DNA of 64,000 nt, from positions 111,901,139-111,965,138 of the forward strand of contig OV884011.1 in the NCBI GenBank assembly GCA_930367205.1. The letters are read 5' to 3'. Source of the stretch: Acanthosoma haemorrhoidale (taxonomy: Eukaryota > Arthropoda > Insecta > Hemiptera > Acanthosomatidae). Positions 25,151 through 40,499 of the stretch are shown here, one piece after another; position 1 is the first letter of the stretch, and every line of letters begins with the position of its first letter. The notes beneath the pieces are model-generated. The model had not been told where the DNA came from, did not search any database, and saw only the letters and a program-made list of their open reading frames with translations. The position numbers and the translations under genes are program-made.

Positions 25151-28100
25151 CATTTTATAGCATAGCTCTAGAGTGTGAATGATGTACCTACATGATGTGT
25201 TAAGGGAATATAAGTGAAATATGGTAGGTATGAATTATCAATGAAATATATACCAAGAGTATAAAAAAAAAGGATCAAACCAAATCTGTAATGGCATATA
25301 ATATATTGGAAGTCTATCTAGGAAGTCTACGTTAACGTTACTTCAAAGTTATGAAGTAGTGATGGAATTTCTAAAAAAAAAATACTTTGTAAAACCTACA
25401 CACAAACTATATGAAACGTCTCAAGGGTGGAATAACACTTTTTTTTTAATTTTATACTTTTGAATATATTTGTTTATTTTTTTTATAACCATTAATTTTT
25501 ATAAGTATCTATTCTTAAAATTCATTTCTACTATATTTCGTTCAAAACTTATTTATAACCTGTAATAACAGTTATTTATATAACGTCCGTATAGAGCTTT
25601 AAAATTAATTTCGTAAACAAATCATTCCTAGTAGTGTTACATATAAATATAATACAAAATACAAAATGGTTTTAAGTAACTGAATAATAGAGAAAAAAAA
25701 TTATATTAAATGTAAAACAGTTTGGAATCGTTCGTCACCGTTTAGTACGTTTCAAAATATTTTAATGCTAAACAAATCATAGTTTCGTCACGCAATGACT
25801 GAGTGGCTAGTGACACGAAATCAAATAAAAATAAAACCACTACTCCATGTGAAGTATATATTCTATATTTTTTTCTATCTACACTTTTTACAAAATTACT
25901 TGTATACCTAGTGATTGGTTTAGCTACTATTTAGTACCAAAACGTTTGTGTAGGCCGTACTAAACATTTCCCAAGCAATGGGCCATGTTTTTGTCCCCAA
26001 TAAGTGCAAAAACCTTTCTCCCCTATATTGGACTTGGGCACAATAAACTGATTCTATAGGATTCTCTGGTCTCGAGATATTTTATTCTTTCTTTCCTTTC
26101 CCTTTTTTTCGGAAATGTTACCTCACGGAAGACTTGTTCTTATCTTTCTATCTTATTGTCCACGGGTACAGAAAAAAGAAATGAGACAACTGTTTCTTCA
26201 AGAAAACTACTGTAATATGAGATTTTTTTCTATAATGTAATATTCCTTTTTCATTCGTCTCTGGTTATTGGTTAATACAGGTTATTGGTCCACGCAGTTA
26301 GTAGGGCGTTATTTCACTTGTGCAACCAATTGTGGCAGTAAATTTGTTGTTATACTTCTAGCTAATTTTTTTTCTGGGAACTTTATGTTTAATAAGGAGT
26401 CATTAGTGTTTTCAATTTTACCCATACTTATATCCAATCAGTAGATTTGTGATATTATTCAGAGCTTCTTGCAAAACATAATTTTTACCGCTTCGGTGCA
26501 TGCGACAATTGGTGTCGTTTTTCCTTCTTTCTGAATGTCATATCTTGCATTCTAACCACTTATTCTTATAGCAGTTATTATTTTAAAATCATGACAAATT
26601 AATATTTATATCCTGACAGTCAACCAGAAGGATCTTTTGCTATTAGCAAGCTGTGATCGGACTCTGTGCGCCACTATTCAACACGATACTGAATATTACA
26701 ATGGACAATTGGGTTGGGGTTTTGAACCTTGATATGCGTGGATACTTGTATCTTCATCTCAGTATTGATAATAACAATGTTGATAAATTAGTTAAATTAG
26801 CTAGTTATTATGTAATCGAGGAAAATTGAAACCCCAGTTAAAAACATCTAATCAAAAATTAGAAAACATGACTATGCACTTGCGTGGTGCATACGACTAT
26901 GAGTGTCAAAAAACCATATGAGACTAACTGAAGTTTAAGACCCATCGTATGAGCATCAAATTTACATGATAGCTAAGTTTCTTAGATATTACACGTATTA
27001 GGCGTTGCCAAGATATCGTAGATAATATGAGGAAAAACAAATTACATAAAATACAACTATTTGCAGCAAATATAAATAATCATTCATCAAACAATAAATA
27101 TAGTCATTCAATTGGAAAATGTCCGATACTAAGCACACCGCCTGCCCGATTAGGTAAGAAAAATTTGTTTTTTCACAGCTGTAGTTTCTTGGCAGCCTTT
27201 GGCAGTAAATTTCTTTGGCCCCTTATTTAAGGTGTTATTGGAGCGTTCCCAAGCGCCTCGTAGCCTTTAAAAGAAACCAGAGAAAGGCTCCTTATACCTC
27301 ATTTATCTCTAGATGTTAAAATTTCTGAAATAACTAACTGTGTTTATTTAAACTGGCGTTTCACATAATAATAACATAATAACATAATTCATATTATTAA
27401 TGTGGATACAAATTAAACTATTCATCAATCATTATTATTTCATTTCAATAAGTAATATCCTTTTTTTTCAAATATGGATAAATACCTTTTTAAACGTGAC
27501 CGATCGTCAATACTCAGCTAACTGTCGTCATATAATTCAATCTTGTTTGGAAATTATTGAAGTAAATAATAAAGAAGTATCTAACGCTTCAATAACTTTT
27601 TTAAGATAAGTGTGTTTTTGAAATTTATTTTTTATGCAAAAAAGGGTTCTAAATAAGCAATTGACTGTAATAAAAAGCATTCTTGCTCTGAAAATAAAAA
27701 TTATATTCAGACCAATTTTGGTTTTTTAGTGGGATTTGGGGGGGGGGGGACGCCTTCCTGGGTTGTTACATTATTCTGCTCTTTTTTTTTTTTTTACTAT
27801 ACCTCAGGGTTGTCCTTTTATCTCATAATATTGCGTTTCCGACCCAGAGGACTCCAGAGGCTATTTATAGCCAGCATTCTCTGGAGAAGGCCACTGGAAT
27901 GCAGAAAGCAATATTAAAAAATCCCCCCCCCCCCCCCAGTAAAAGCTATTAAAACAGAAACTATTCTACTACAGGGACTATTACAGGGAAATTATTTAGA
28001 GAACAAATAATGAGTTGTGTGGGTTATTGTAACAAAAAGTTTGATGGAATAGAACGGTTTTTTATTTTCGCTGAAAAACATCTAAAGTGAAATTCTCACT

Positions 28101-29459
28101 GGATAAGTATTATTTAGTTGATTTTTATAAATCATTCATTTAAATTTAAAAAAAATTGAGCAAAGGTAGGATTTTGGCCTACCAACTATAAGAGAAAGTT
28201 CATTCATATTATCACTATAAATAAATAAATTTGAATTCACTAGAGGATGTGGAGGGGCGAGAGATGATGAAAAAGAATATCCGTCAACCCACGTTTCCAC
28301 CCTTGTATTTTGGCTCAGCCTTAATTTATGGGAAAATTGTAAGTCTTTTGTACAGAGTATATTGGTTCTCTTCCTGTTGGGCCATCCAACATCGGTTGGT
28401 CCCCCTCCCTACCTCTCACCATAGACTGTCAGTATTCAACTAGATATTGAATATCAAACACGACTGCCCGACAATCTATCATATATTGAGTATAGTCAAT
28501 CATGGGAACCGTATTTTACACATTCTTGATTATAAATAAATCAGGACAAATTACAGTTAATGCGTAGTTTATTATGAACTCGTAGCCAAATATTAGTTAG
28601 TTTCCTTAAAAACAAACAGTTTTTATTTACCATCTACAAATGGGCCTACAAGCTCTGAACATCACAGAATGGGTTAACTTCTGCATACAACAGAGTGCCA
28701 GTAACTTCCCAAGAATTCATAGATCAGTCGAATTATGTTTATTAAAACTATCTCGGATAGTGGAAATAATAATAATTATTTATTCAATAATTGTATCACT
28801 ACTTAAAAATAGTTCTATCTTTTTGTTTATTAGCGTTATTTTATGAAAAATAATGATAATATCTTTAACAACAATATTCAACCCACAAGCAGACCTCTAG
28901 GAATAAAAAACTTTAATTGTCAATGTCTTTCATAGCAAGATTATTGATCATTCGATAAAGTTAAATAAAGGTGTTTTATATTTAATTATTGATTTCATTG
29001 CATTGTGCTAAACACCCAGTCCTTCTAGCGTTTTATGTTTGGAGGAGCAAAGAATGAAAACAAAACTGTTCCTGGACCATCAGTCAAACGGACAATTTAT
29101 CGCACTGCTGCTCTGGGAACATTCATTATGCCTATTGAGAAGGAATGTCGTTAGTACAACGCCTCCTTTCAGCAGGGTTACCGTTACAGAAATGTTTCGA
29201 GAAATCGATTTTGCGTTCTCCATTGAAAAATACCTTTCTTCGTTAACTGTACCGTGAGTTTATATCAGCTGACCCTTTCGCAACTTTATGAGCATGTTGA
29301 AGAAATTGGCACACTAATAATAAATATAGTCTATCCTATGACGTTCTGTAAGTAATAATTTTAATGGTCTAAATCAGTTTTGCCTTTTATTTGTTTTTTC
29401 TAAAACTGTTAGTCGCTAACGAAAACGTGAACCAAATAGAAACAAAATATTTTTTACAC
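25151..29459. other. No gene recognised
   Basis: AT-rich sequence. Short frames (for example 27027-27230, 28231-28443, 28640-28846) have no recognisable motif. A G run near 27738-27750 and a C run near 27923-27938 bracket about 170 bp and are described under findings. Confidence 0.5.
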
Positions 29460-31180
29460 CATATATTAGAAACTTCCGGCAGACCGGCAGACCCCACCCT
29501 CACCACTATACATGCCTCCTACCACCAGTTACAGCGATCATTCGTCGCACGAGAGGCGACAAAGCACCAGGGGATGATCATCCAAAACATCCTTCTGAAG
29601 CAGCTGCCACGGAAGGGGATATCTCACTTAGTAAACATCGTCAACTATTCTCTGAGACTACACTATTTTCCCAAGACGTGGAAGCACGCCGTCGTCGTCC
29701 CACTTCTGAAGCCGGCAAAAAGTGGATATGAGCCAGCTCACTACAGGCCCATCAGTCAGCAGACCCAATTGTCAAAGATCTACGAGAGGATTCTGTACAA
29801 CCAGCTCACCAGACACTGTGACTCACAAGACATTACCCCACCTCAACAGACCGGCTTCAGTAAAGGACTCAGTTCGGACTGCAATCTAGTGAAACTACAG
29901 CAGCACGTTACCACGAAACAACAGAGTAGCTGCGATGATCTCCCTTGATTGCTCGGAAACATTTGACTCTGTAGATCATAACACACTCCTACGACGCTGA
30001 ACGAGCACGAATTTTCTGTGCAACTACAGAACATAGTGGCTTCCTATCTCACAGGAAGAACCTTTTCTGTGCGGATAGGATCCATATCAACCACTAGAGG
30101 AGATTTCGTCATCGGAGTTCCCCAAGGGTCGGTGCTGGGACCCCTACTCTTCAACATCTACACCGCGCACATAGTAGGAGTATCATACTCCAATTGTGAG
30201 GTAGCGGCATATGCGGACGATATAGGGGTCTACACCACCAGCTTCAACCCAGCGAAAGCTCTAAAGGCTGCAGAGGGCGCCAGTCAGTTAATCACCGACA
30301 GGCTACGAGCTGTCCATATCAGGTGAACCCGGCCAAAACTCAAGGGATCGTCTTCTCGTTCCAGCACGGGAAAATAAGCTTCCACCCAGCTTCAATATAG
30401 ACGTGACTGATTGTAAACTTGCCAACTTGCCAATAGCATATGCTATCTAGGCATCAACCTAGGCAGACACATGACGTTCGGCACACACCTGCAGAAGAAG
30501 CTGAAAAGAGTACGTAGGACTTACTACTCTCTCCAGCATCTCATCACAAGCCCGGCTATATCCCTGACGCTGAAGCTGCTCATATATCAGAGCGTCCTGA
30601 GGCCAGCACTGCTGTTGGAACTCCGTTTTTCACCATACCTAGACTCAAGAGCTTCCAGAACCACATCCTGCGCACGGCACTATGGCGTACCCCTTTTCGT
30701 AAAATGAAGGCTCCTGACATCCACGAAAAGTTCGAGGTTCCCCAACCATCACCGAAGCCATCAGAAGAAGACACATCAAATTCTTCGACTCGATGAAACA
30801 TTGCCAAAACCCCCTATTCCAAGACCTGACACCGCCACCACTACCGGTAAGATGGCAACACTCTAGATCTGGGAAAGCAGACCATGGTGGACATTACGGC
30901 CCTTGGCTAACCAACAACAAAGCTCTGACTGGCACCCAACACTGCTATCCAACTGAATGAGCTTGCACTACATGCCTAGAGGGACTCTAGGCTCAGCCTT
31001 CCGTGGCCTCTCACCACTGTACCGCAACTATCAACCTCTACCGAGGCTCCCCACACTCCTTAATTCCCTAACTCCAGCTTCAAACAGGTACTCCTAGTAA
31101 AAGGATCCGCTCACCCCAAATAAATTCCTTTCTTTTTCCCTTATCCATAATCTTAAAAATTTGAGAGCTAAGCATCATAA
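29460..31180 (+). pseudogene. Jockey-type LINE ORF2 reverse transcriptase relic
   Basis: Plus-strand frames give most of an RT domain that copies LINE RNA at the nicked target. Landmarks are LKQLPRKGISHLVNIVNYSL and PLLKPAKSGYEPAHYRPIS (29610-29755), QTGFSKGLSSD (about 29850), MISLDCSETFDSVDH (motif A, about 29935), GVPQGSVLGPLLFNIY (motif B, about 30115), and AAYADDIGVY (active site, about 30210). HLQKKLKRVRRTYYSLQHLI, SLTLKLLIYQSVLRPALL and RRRHIKFFDSM follow to about 30790. Frameshifts or stops fall near 29945, 30000, 30325 and 30620. The protein resembles the 50001 ORF2 but is a different subfamily. The 5' half (endonuclease) is missing. The 3' end is near 31180, where another LINE tail is inserted. 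Confidence 0.88.
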
Positions 31181-31182
31181 AA

Positions 31183-31677
31183 ACTTTATGATCAGTGCGT
31201 GAGTTCATCCACCGGTAACCCATCAAGTTGTTTTACTCGTTGCAGAACCTCACAAACCCAGTGGTTAAATCTATGACCCCACCACACGTCCCGCATCAGT
31301 AGTAACCGAGTGTCGGGGAAAATTAAGTTAAGGTTTATTTTAAGTTTTTTATTGTTAGATGTAAGTTAGTTTTAAGTTTATGATAAATGAGGTGAGCCGA
31401 ATCACTTTTAATAAATTTAGTACATTAATTTATAATGTACTTTTATTAATATATTAATCACTTTTAATAAATTCAGTACATTAATGTATAATGTACATCA
31501 TTATACTTTTGTACAATGGAGATCACTATTTTGTATACTAAAATTTGTATAAAATGTAGTCAAGCTACCGGAAATACAATGAAGCAATTGTAAATAGATT
31601 GGTTTGTAGAATCTATATTTTGTACATATATAAATTTGTAACAAAGGAATATGGAACAAAAAAAAAAACTTTATGAT
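31183..31677 (+). mobile_element. 5'-truncated LINE tail with 10-bp target duplication
   Basis: ACTTTATGAT occurs at 31183-31192 and 31668-31677 and brackets a 475-bp fragment (31193-31667) ending in an A run. The fragment starts with ORF2 C-terminal text (EFIHR; NLTNPVVKSMTPPH in another frame) and continues into the 3' UTR shared with 19929-20410. A near-repeat of about 65 bp, ATCACTTTTAATAAATTTAG..., at about 31400-31490 is an internal duplication missing from the 19.9-kb copy. It was inserted at the end of the older 29.5-kb LINE relic. Confidence 0.82.
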
Positions 31678-34600
31678 TTGTTGGGGCACCATTCAGTTCT
31701 TAAACTTAGAATTCAAACCTGTATTATTAACTGTTGATTCAATCGACTGCTATAGAAATTTCGATTTCGGTGTGAGCTATTCCAACCTGCTTTTCCTCAC
31801 CAAAAGTAATAACCAATTCATTTCAAAGCCTTCAAGCTGCTCACACAACATGGGGCTCTATGTTTATTCATAAGACGTCAGGGGTCCCATAGGAGTCTGC
31901 TTTCACTATTCACCGTCTGGGACATTCTATCTTCTGAGGTTTGTTATTCAGTAGTACTCCGGTAATAGAAAAAGTCATTCCCTTATACGAAAGGCACTTC
32001 AGGATGAAAATAGAGTGTGGCTTAAACCAGAAAAATTTATTTTATTTAAACTATTGTTTTTGGTGATCAATTATTTCTGTTTTTATTATGTACAATATTA
32101 AAAAAAAAAATTCTAGGACAGTTACATGAAAGATATAAGTTTTTTTAAAGACGTTTATTGTACATATCGCACATCCAGAATGAAAGGGGCACAACTCAAA
32201 AAGTGTGGTTTCTGGGAAACCTCGTTAAAAGTTTTTTAAATATGATATTGGGGCTGTTTCCGGTTTGTTTTCTTTCACATGACAACCACTAACACTAAAA
32301 ATACTAGACTACCTGGCTGATATTATATGAAAATATAAAATACCACATTTTAGTCTATGGTTTCGTGAATCATAACACATTAAACCTGTTTTCAATGCGC
32401 CCATCTTTACATTTACTACCCCATTCGTAAACGTATGAGTGTGAAGATACTGAACCTAAACGCCAACGGACAGTCAATTTTCAAAACGCGTTAATCAGCT
32501 TCGTTCAGCCAATTTTATCCCTTACAAACAAATTAATGCTTCAGGCGTTGCTCGCCATTTATTGATTCCAAACTTCTGTTTGAAAGAAAATTTGTATCTG
32601 TTATTTACAGGTAATTAAGTATGTAGGTGCAGGACAAAAATCATAACGAATAATCTCTTTTAAGTTATAATTTATGATTCTCTGGAAATTATAAACTTTT
32701 AAAATAAAACGCTTCCGTTGTTAATATTTTATGTAGATATGATCATAAAACCACTCACCTTTCGCCCTTTCTGTTTTTCTGTTTGGCGGTTGCTTTAAAA
32801 TTAAACTGCATCAAAAAACTTTTTCACTTTAATTTATCTCTTCTCTATGGATTCAGGAACAAAGAGCCCAGTGGTGTTCCACTAAGAAACCGTCTTCAAA
32901 GACTAAAAAGTAAATGAGGAATACTGGAGTAGGATTGATTCCAGTCAGAAGCTTTTAGCTCGTTTCATGGTGGAACCATAATGCTTCTCCCTAATTATGT
33001 TATAAAGTGAGGATCAAATATATATTTAAAAAAATGTATATTTCAACACTATATTATAATAGAATTTTCCAATAATATGGCATGATATGCTCCCTTATGT
33101 CTTGCCAACCCTTTCCTCCAATGTTGTAGCTTAAATAGCTTTCTCGAGACCATTCAAATTTCTCTTCACTGGTCACTTCAAAGATCCCAACGACTCTCAG
33201 TCAATCTGTGGAAAATCTTCTGAAGCAGTTCAGTACTGAGGTACTGAGTGCTATATGGGCTCCATATCCAAAACTCAAGTTTCCGTAACATACAAAACCC
33301 CACTCGTTACGAAGAATAAGTTTTTCGAGGGGAGCTGTGTTCTGATACTTTCGTTCGTTTATTTAGTTTTACATTGATGTCTTTGCTGCTGTTGTTCTCA
33401 AATATGCCTAACTATTCCAAGTTATTAGAAGTTACTAAACGTGATCCCTCTGAGGGGTGGAGTTTATTAGTAGATATAATAAATATTTCCAGTACAATAA
33501 ATAGTTACAGGTCCTCTGTAGCATTAGTTGTGTACATTCAGGTATGTGCGTCTTTGGACATTGCTGTGTTCGTAAAGCTTTTAGTAAATTCTTTAGAGCA
33601 TATGTATAACTTTCTAAGTATTTACTAAGCCACAGATGTTATGCAATTTGATTAGAAATTTTTTACTGCAGTATGGTAAGTTTTTCTGTCATATCCATTT
33701 TCATTTAATGCTTGATTTGTTCAAAGAGATCTTAGACACAGAGTGAAATCATATGTTTTCCATTCAGTGATGATCAAGACTTTATTTAGGCAAGACTAAG
33801 TATTTAATGTATTTTTTTCATTACTTTATTTTATAAAGTACCCATGACCAATTCACCAAATCGTACACAAAGAAAATTGAATATATCACGATATTAATTT
33901 AATGAAATTTGGTTTATACTACAACAATAATTGTTCACTGAAGTATTATTTATGCTCTATAAACCATCTCATTTGTACTTAATGTGTCATATACCGTTCG
34001 TACACATACACAAAGAGTCGAAGAACCACAATGTGGTATGGAATTTATCCAGCAGATACAACTTAAGCAGAACAAAAGTGTACATCCCATTAAATGAAGA
34101 AGTTTTATTAATTTACTACAAAATATAGATATCGATAGTAAAAATAAAAGTAAGGAAAACAATATTTACTCCTTGGCACAGATATAGAAAAAATAAGTTC
34201 CTCAAGAACTATTAGAAAAAATGTTTGCTGGTCATTGAACCAATCGGCTAGATCTGTTGGAAATGACTGAAACAAGAACCAAAGATTAATTGTTTTGAAT
34301 TGAACTGTATACAAAATATATACAGATAATGATCAATCAAGAAGCTTATGATACGGGTATTCAGAGGTTCATTTTAATTAAAAAGTAAACGGGAATAACT
34401 TAGATGAGTTCCTCTACATAAATACCCTGTAAAACCAAAACTTTGACAAGTCCCTAAGCTGCTTATAATTATCGAAAAGAAAGTTATAAGTAGTAAAGCT
34501 TCTACATTGAAGAGGGGCTTGGTTTATTCAATAAGCATACCGATTGAGCCGATGAAATACTATTTCATTATCAAACGAAAGAAGCTTAAAAAGTTACCCT

Positions 34601-34853
34601 TTCCTATAAATCTGTTGCTATTAATACAAATATATTATCTCATTTTTTATAATATTTAGGTTCATGTAATGTATATTTCGTCCCAATAAAAAAAATTATA
34701 TTTTAAAGCACATTTCTTAAAAGTTAGTAGTAATGACATATATCTAATTCAATTGTTTTGTTTACTATAATTCTTTAATTATGTAATGATTATTCTACTA
34801 TATTTCATTTATAAATGTCCCCAACGTGAAGTTAAAATTAACCCGTAGGATAT
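31678..34853. other. No gene recognised
   Basis: AT-rich sequence with short open frames (31673-31873, 33374-33628, 33931-34128) lacking motifs. Nothing else was seen. Confidence 0.5.
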
Positions 34854-35035
34854 TCTGTAACAGTATGAACAAACAGCCCAGAGACCTCCCAAATCCTCAT
34901 GGTTATCACCTCCCTGGCATGCGAAAGAGGAAGTGGAGTCTTGGGAAGTCCCCCGCGCTCTTGCGTCAGCCCAGCCGCATCACCGAGTACGAGCCAGTGG
35001 TGGCTGACGAAGAGCGCGAGAGTACTCTGTAACAG
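34854..35035 (-). mobile_element. LINE 3'-region scrap, copy C, truncated at both ends but with TSD
   Basis: TCTGTAACAG is present at 34854-34863 and 35026-35035. Between them lie 162 bp of the minus-strand LINE tail family: the block matching GGGAAGTCCCCC...GTCAGCC and the CAGCCCAGAGACCTCC block. The copy lacks the AT-rich AATAAA end and has no poly-A, yet has perfect direct repeats. Confidence 0.75.
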
Positions 35036-37137
<2,102 letters not shown>

Positions 37138-37540
37138 CCTTACACTGCGCCACTCATGCCTATAATCCTCCTCAGAGAATAATGTGGCAGTGGCCACGAA
37201 ACTTGCTATAACTACGTGACAGTGGGAGTTTCGCCAACCATGTCCTGAGTATATGTGGCTCTCGCGCTCTTGGTCAGCCTCCACTGGCTCGTATCTGGTG
37301 ATGCGGCTGACGGAAGAGTGTAAGGGACTTCACAAGGGACTTTACTTCCGCATTCGTATGCGTTTCTGGTTACAACCATGTGGATTTTGGAGGTCTCTGA
37401 GCTGATTTAAATACTTTATGAATGAGTGGGTGAATGAAATTTGTAAATATGGTATGGATACGAACATTTACCACAATTACTTATTCCCCAATAAGGCAGA
37501 TGGTAATTTTATCACAATAAAGAAGTTTAAAAAATTTAAG
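37138..37540 (+). mobile_element. Jockey-type LINE 3' end, copy D
   Basis: The longest copy of the tail family. It starts with ORF2 C-terminal-like text (HCATHAYNPPQRIMWQWPRN then stop, about 37145-37205), parallel to copy A. It continues through the GCGGCTGACGG block (about 37305) and ends with AATAAAGAAG at 37518 and a short A-rich end. No TSD was identified. The 5' limit is set by loss of similarity with copy A. Confidence 0.72.
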
Positions 37541-38815
37541 ATTTTGTAAATGTCACGTAAATTAATATGATGTAATTTAAGGGATTATAGATGAAATGAT
37601 AATACCAATACCTGCTCTGGTAACTAAGCTGTGTTTATTTATATAATATGCATTTATGTATGTTTTAATAAACATTATGCGTAAACAATAAAAAATCAAC
37701 AACACCTCTCGACTCAGGAAATGTCTTTCAAGTTTTGCTTAGTTATATCCTTAATGACGTATTTCATCTCTCACTTGGCTACCAAACTAAAACCATTTAA
37801 GTTAATGTTTTAGTGACAGTAAAAAATAAAACGAATAACCAATGTAGCAATTTAATTAATCCCAAGAGATCGAAACGTTTTTATTAAAGTAATATCGACA
37901 CGAACAAAAAAGCGAAAAATTAATTTGTTGAAAGCACGGGGATACTCGCCAATCAAAAAGGGAAAGCAGTAAGGGGGAGGGGCGCGATGCTTGCCGTTAG
38001 TTGCATATTAAGAAATCAATTAATTGCATTTGCATTAATTTAACTTCCACACCAGCGGTAGCTGATGGGAATGCTAATGGGCTAATTGATCTGAAATCCA
38101 ACTGACGACGGTGCATGAATACAGACAGCCATACCCAATTTTGCACCAACTTCTTCTTCCAATATGTACATTATACATTCGATTAGTTAGCAATACATTC
38201 TTTGTACCATAACATTTTCTACGTGCTTAACTTATTCCAATTTTTTTTTAAAATTAACGCCATGCATAATAATAATAATACCTTGTGTTCGGGCCCTAAG
38301 GCAGTATATAAGTTTTCATTAGATGGGTAATTTAATATAGAGAGACCTGATTTTTTTGTTTAAACTTCATTTTTTGTTTGAGAAGATTTCAACAATATTT
38401 ATTATTATTATTATCGTAATTATAGCTAGAGTGAAACATTTTTAAATTGTAAATTTATTTCCTTTCTTTTTCTGATTGTTTCGGCTAGAGAAAATTAGTA
38501 TGTAAATATTGTATACACGGACATATATTTGAGATTAAAACTTTAAATGTAAGTTATGAAATGTATTTGTTTTAATTCTCTTTAACAGAAATTTTCATTT
38601 TATTACATCAACATACAGAGGAAATAGTTCGAAAGGCTATACAGCTCGAGGAAGTAAATAAATACGTCTTTGTGTATTAGAGGACAAGGCTTTAGGCCTG
38701 AGTCTGGTTTAGTCAGTGATGAAGATAACTCAATACCGGCGAACAAGAAGTCGCTGTTCCTACAACTTTGAACTTCTCGGCCTATCCGCCTGCTTATCTC
38801 TGCATGTACATCATC
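37541..38815. other. No gene recognised
   Basis: AT-rich. The part from about 38600 is probably the BEL LTR upstream region, but its left boundary cannot be placed. Confidence 0.4.
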
Positions 38816-38871
38816 GCCCTGCGGTTGACTATCCGAACATCACTGCCCTGCGGTTGACTATCCGAACATCC
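38816..38871 (+). repeat. 29-bp tandem duplication upstream of BEL element
   Basis: GCCCTGCGGTTGACTATCCG occurs at 38816 and again at 38845, a 29-bp period with two units. It lies in what is probably the LTR of the BEL element. Confidence 0.85.
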
Positions 38872-39171
38872 ATCGTACCATGAATATAAACTTTTACGTA
38901 ATTTTTATACGTAAATTATACTAACAATTATTTATACTAGTTATGCTAATATTCAGGCCTGGCTAAGTTGCTGATCAGTAAATATTTTTTGTTTTTTAAT
39001 AAAATGAATTGTCCATCAATCCAAAACATCCAGCTTCTCACGACGTAACTGGCGCAATTTTCTGGCGTTTGGGGACTTCTTAATTTTTAAGAGCCCTAGC
39101 GCAAACATTTGGTCCTCCGGGCCAGATTATCTGTGTTATATATTATTTAGCGTAAAAAAAACTTTTAACCC

Positions 39172-40430
39172 ATGGCAGACTTACCTCCTGACAAGCGGGC
39201 CAAAATTGTACTCAAGCAATTAAATGACATTTCCAGCGAAATTAAAGCCATTCGTGATGCAGTCAAGGCATCAGAGGACGATAAAAGTAAATTTTCTATC
39301 TTTCGAGGGAAATACCTGACCCTTGGGAATTAGCATAAAGACTATGTCAACTCATGGGATCAATTATATGAACTATATTTAACTATGGATAAGGAAAAGG
39401 AATTCCCTATTGATGAATAATATTTAAAGGCTGCTCGATCGTACTTATATTAAATAATATAACACCATCGATGAAAATATTATGAATCCTCTTCCAAAGG
39501 TAGTTCCCAACAACAGCCAGTAGTTAACAACAGCCACTATGGTTCGATATAGACTCCCGAAGATAAGCATACCTCTATTCGAGGGTGACCTCTCGGAATG
39601 GATCCGTTTATGAGATATATTTTTCTCTATTGTCCATGACGAAAATTCTTTGGCACCCATCGAAAAGTATTATCATCTTATCGGCTCCTTATCAGATGAG
39701 CCTCTTCGTATTGTTTCTGCCTTTCCACCTTCTGCTGCCAATTATGGGATTGCATAGAAGGATCTAAAAGTAAGATACAATAAAAGAATTTTGGCAGCAG
39801 CTTATCTCCATAACATTCAAACCATAAGTTCAAACCATCTGCTAGTTTTTCGTCTAATCCCATATACCTGCGTTCTTTCTTAAAAATCGTCGTTGACAAT
39901 TTCACGTCCCTCACGCACCTCGGTATTCCAAATGAAAGGGATTATTGGAAATTACAGCTCACTTTGGACAGCTTAGACTGCGAAAATCGTAAACTGTTCA
40001 AAGAAAGGCAAGAAGGGAAAGAATTTCCTACTTTTCAAGCCTTGGTAGAATTTGTACAGCAACGCTGTAAAATACTAGAGCTCTCAGAGTCCTCACAAGC
40101 TGCTCAAGGAAAACGTCCTACGCCTAGTAGTTCAAGTAGGCCATCTGATGTTTTGACGACTTTCCATGACAATCACTGAGAGAAAATTGATTCGAAACTA
40201 CCTAATGATTGTTGCCCTAAGTGTAAGAAAAATCATCGGCTCTTTCGATGTTTTGCGTTTAAAACCTGTCATATGAGCAGAGATTCGAATTTACTATCAA
40301 CAATGGGATTTGTTTCAATTGCCTGAGAAAAGGGTCCAACTGTCCTTCTAATTTTAGTTGCTATAAATGCAAAAGGCGTCACCATTCCCTTTTGCATGAC
40401 CCAACCTTGACACAGCGCACAGCCGGAAAC
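39172..40430 (+). pseudogene. BEL gag relic with cysteine knuckles
   Basis: The start ATG at 39172 gives MADLPPDKRAKIVLKQLND, followed by stops. From about 39540 the text reads RLPKISIPLFEGDLSEWIRL and IEKYYHLIGSLSDEPLRIV, the DUF1759-type capsid region of BEL Gag. At 39964-40176 comes DSLDCENRKLFKERQEGKEF and FVQQRCKILE. Around 40210-40400, in two frames, CPKCKKNHRLFRC and CYKCKRRHHSLLH-like knuckles appear. It would form the particle and bind RNA. At least five stops or frame changes make it inactive. Confidence 0.8.
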
Positions 40431-40499
40431 TAAGCGACTAATTCAGATGTACCCTCCAGCCAAAAGGAGGATCCACCCGGAGCAGTAGGAGCCACTGCT

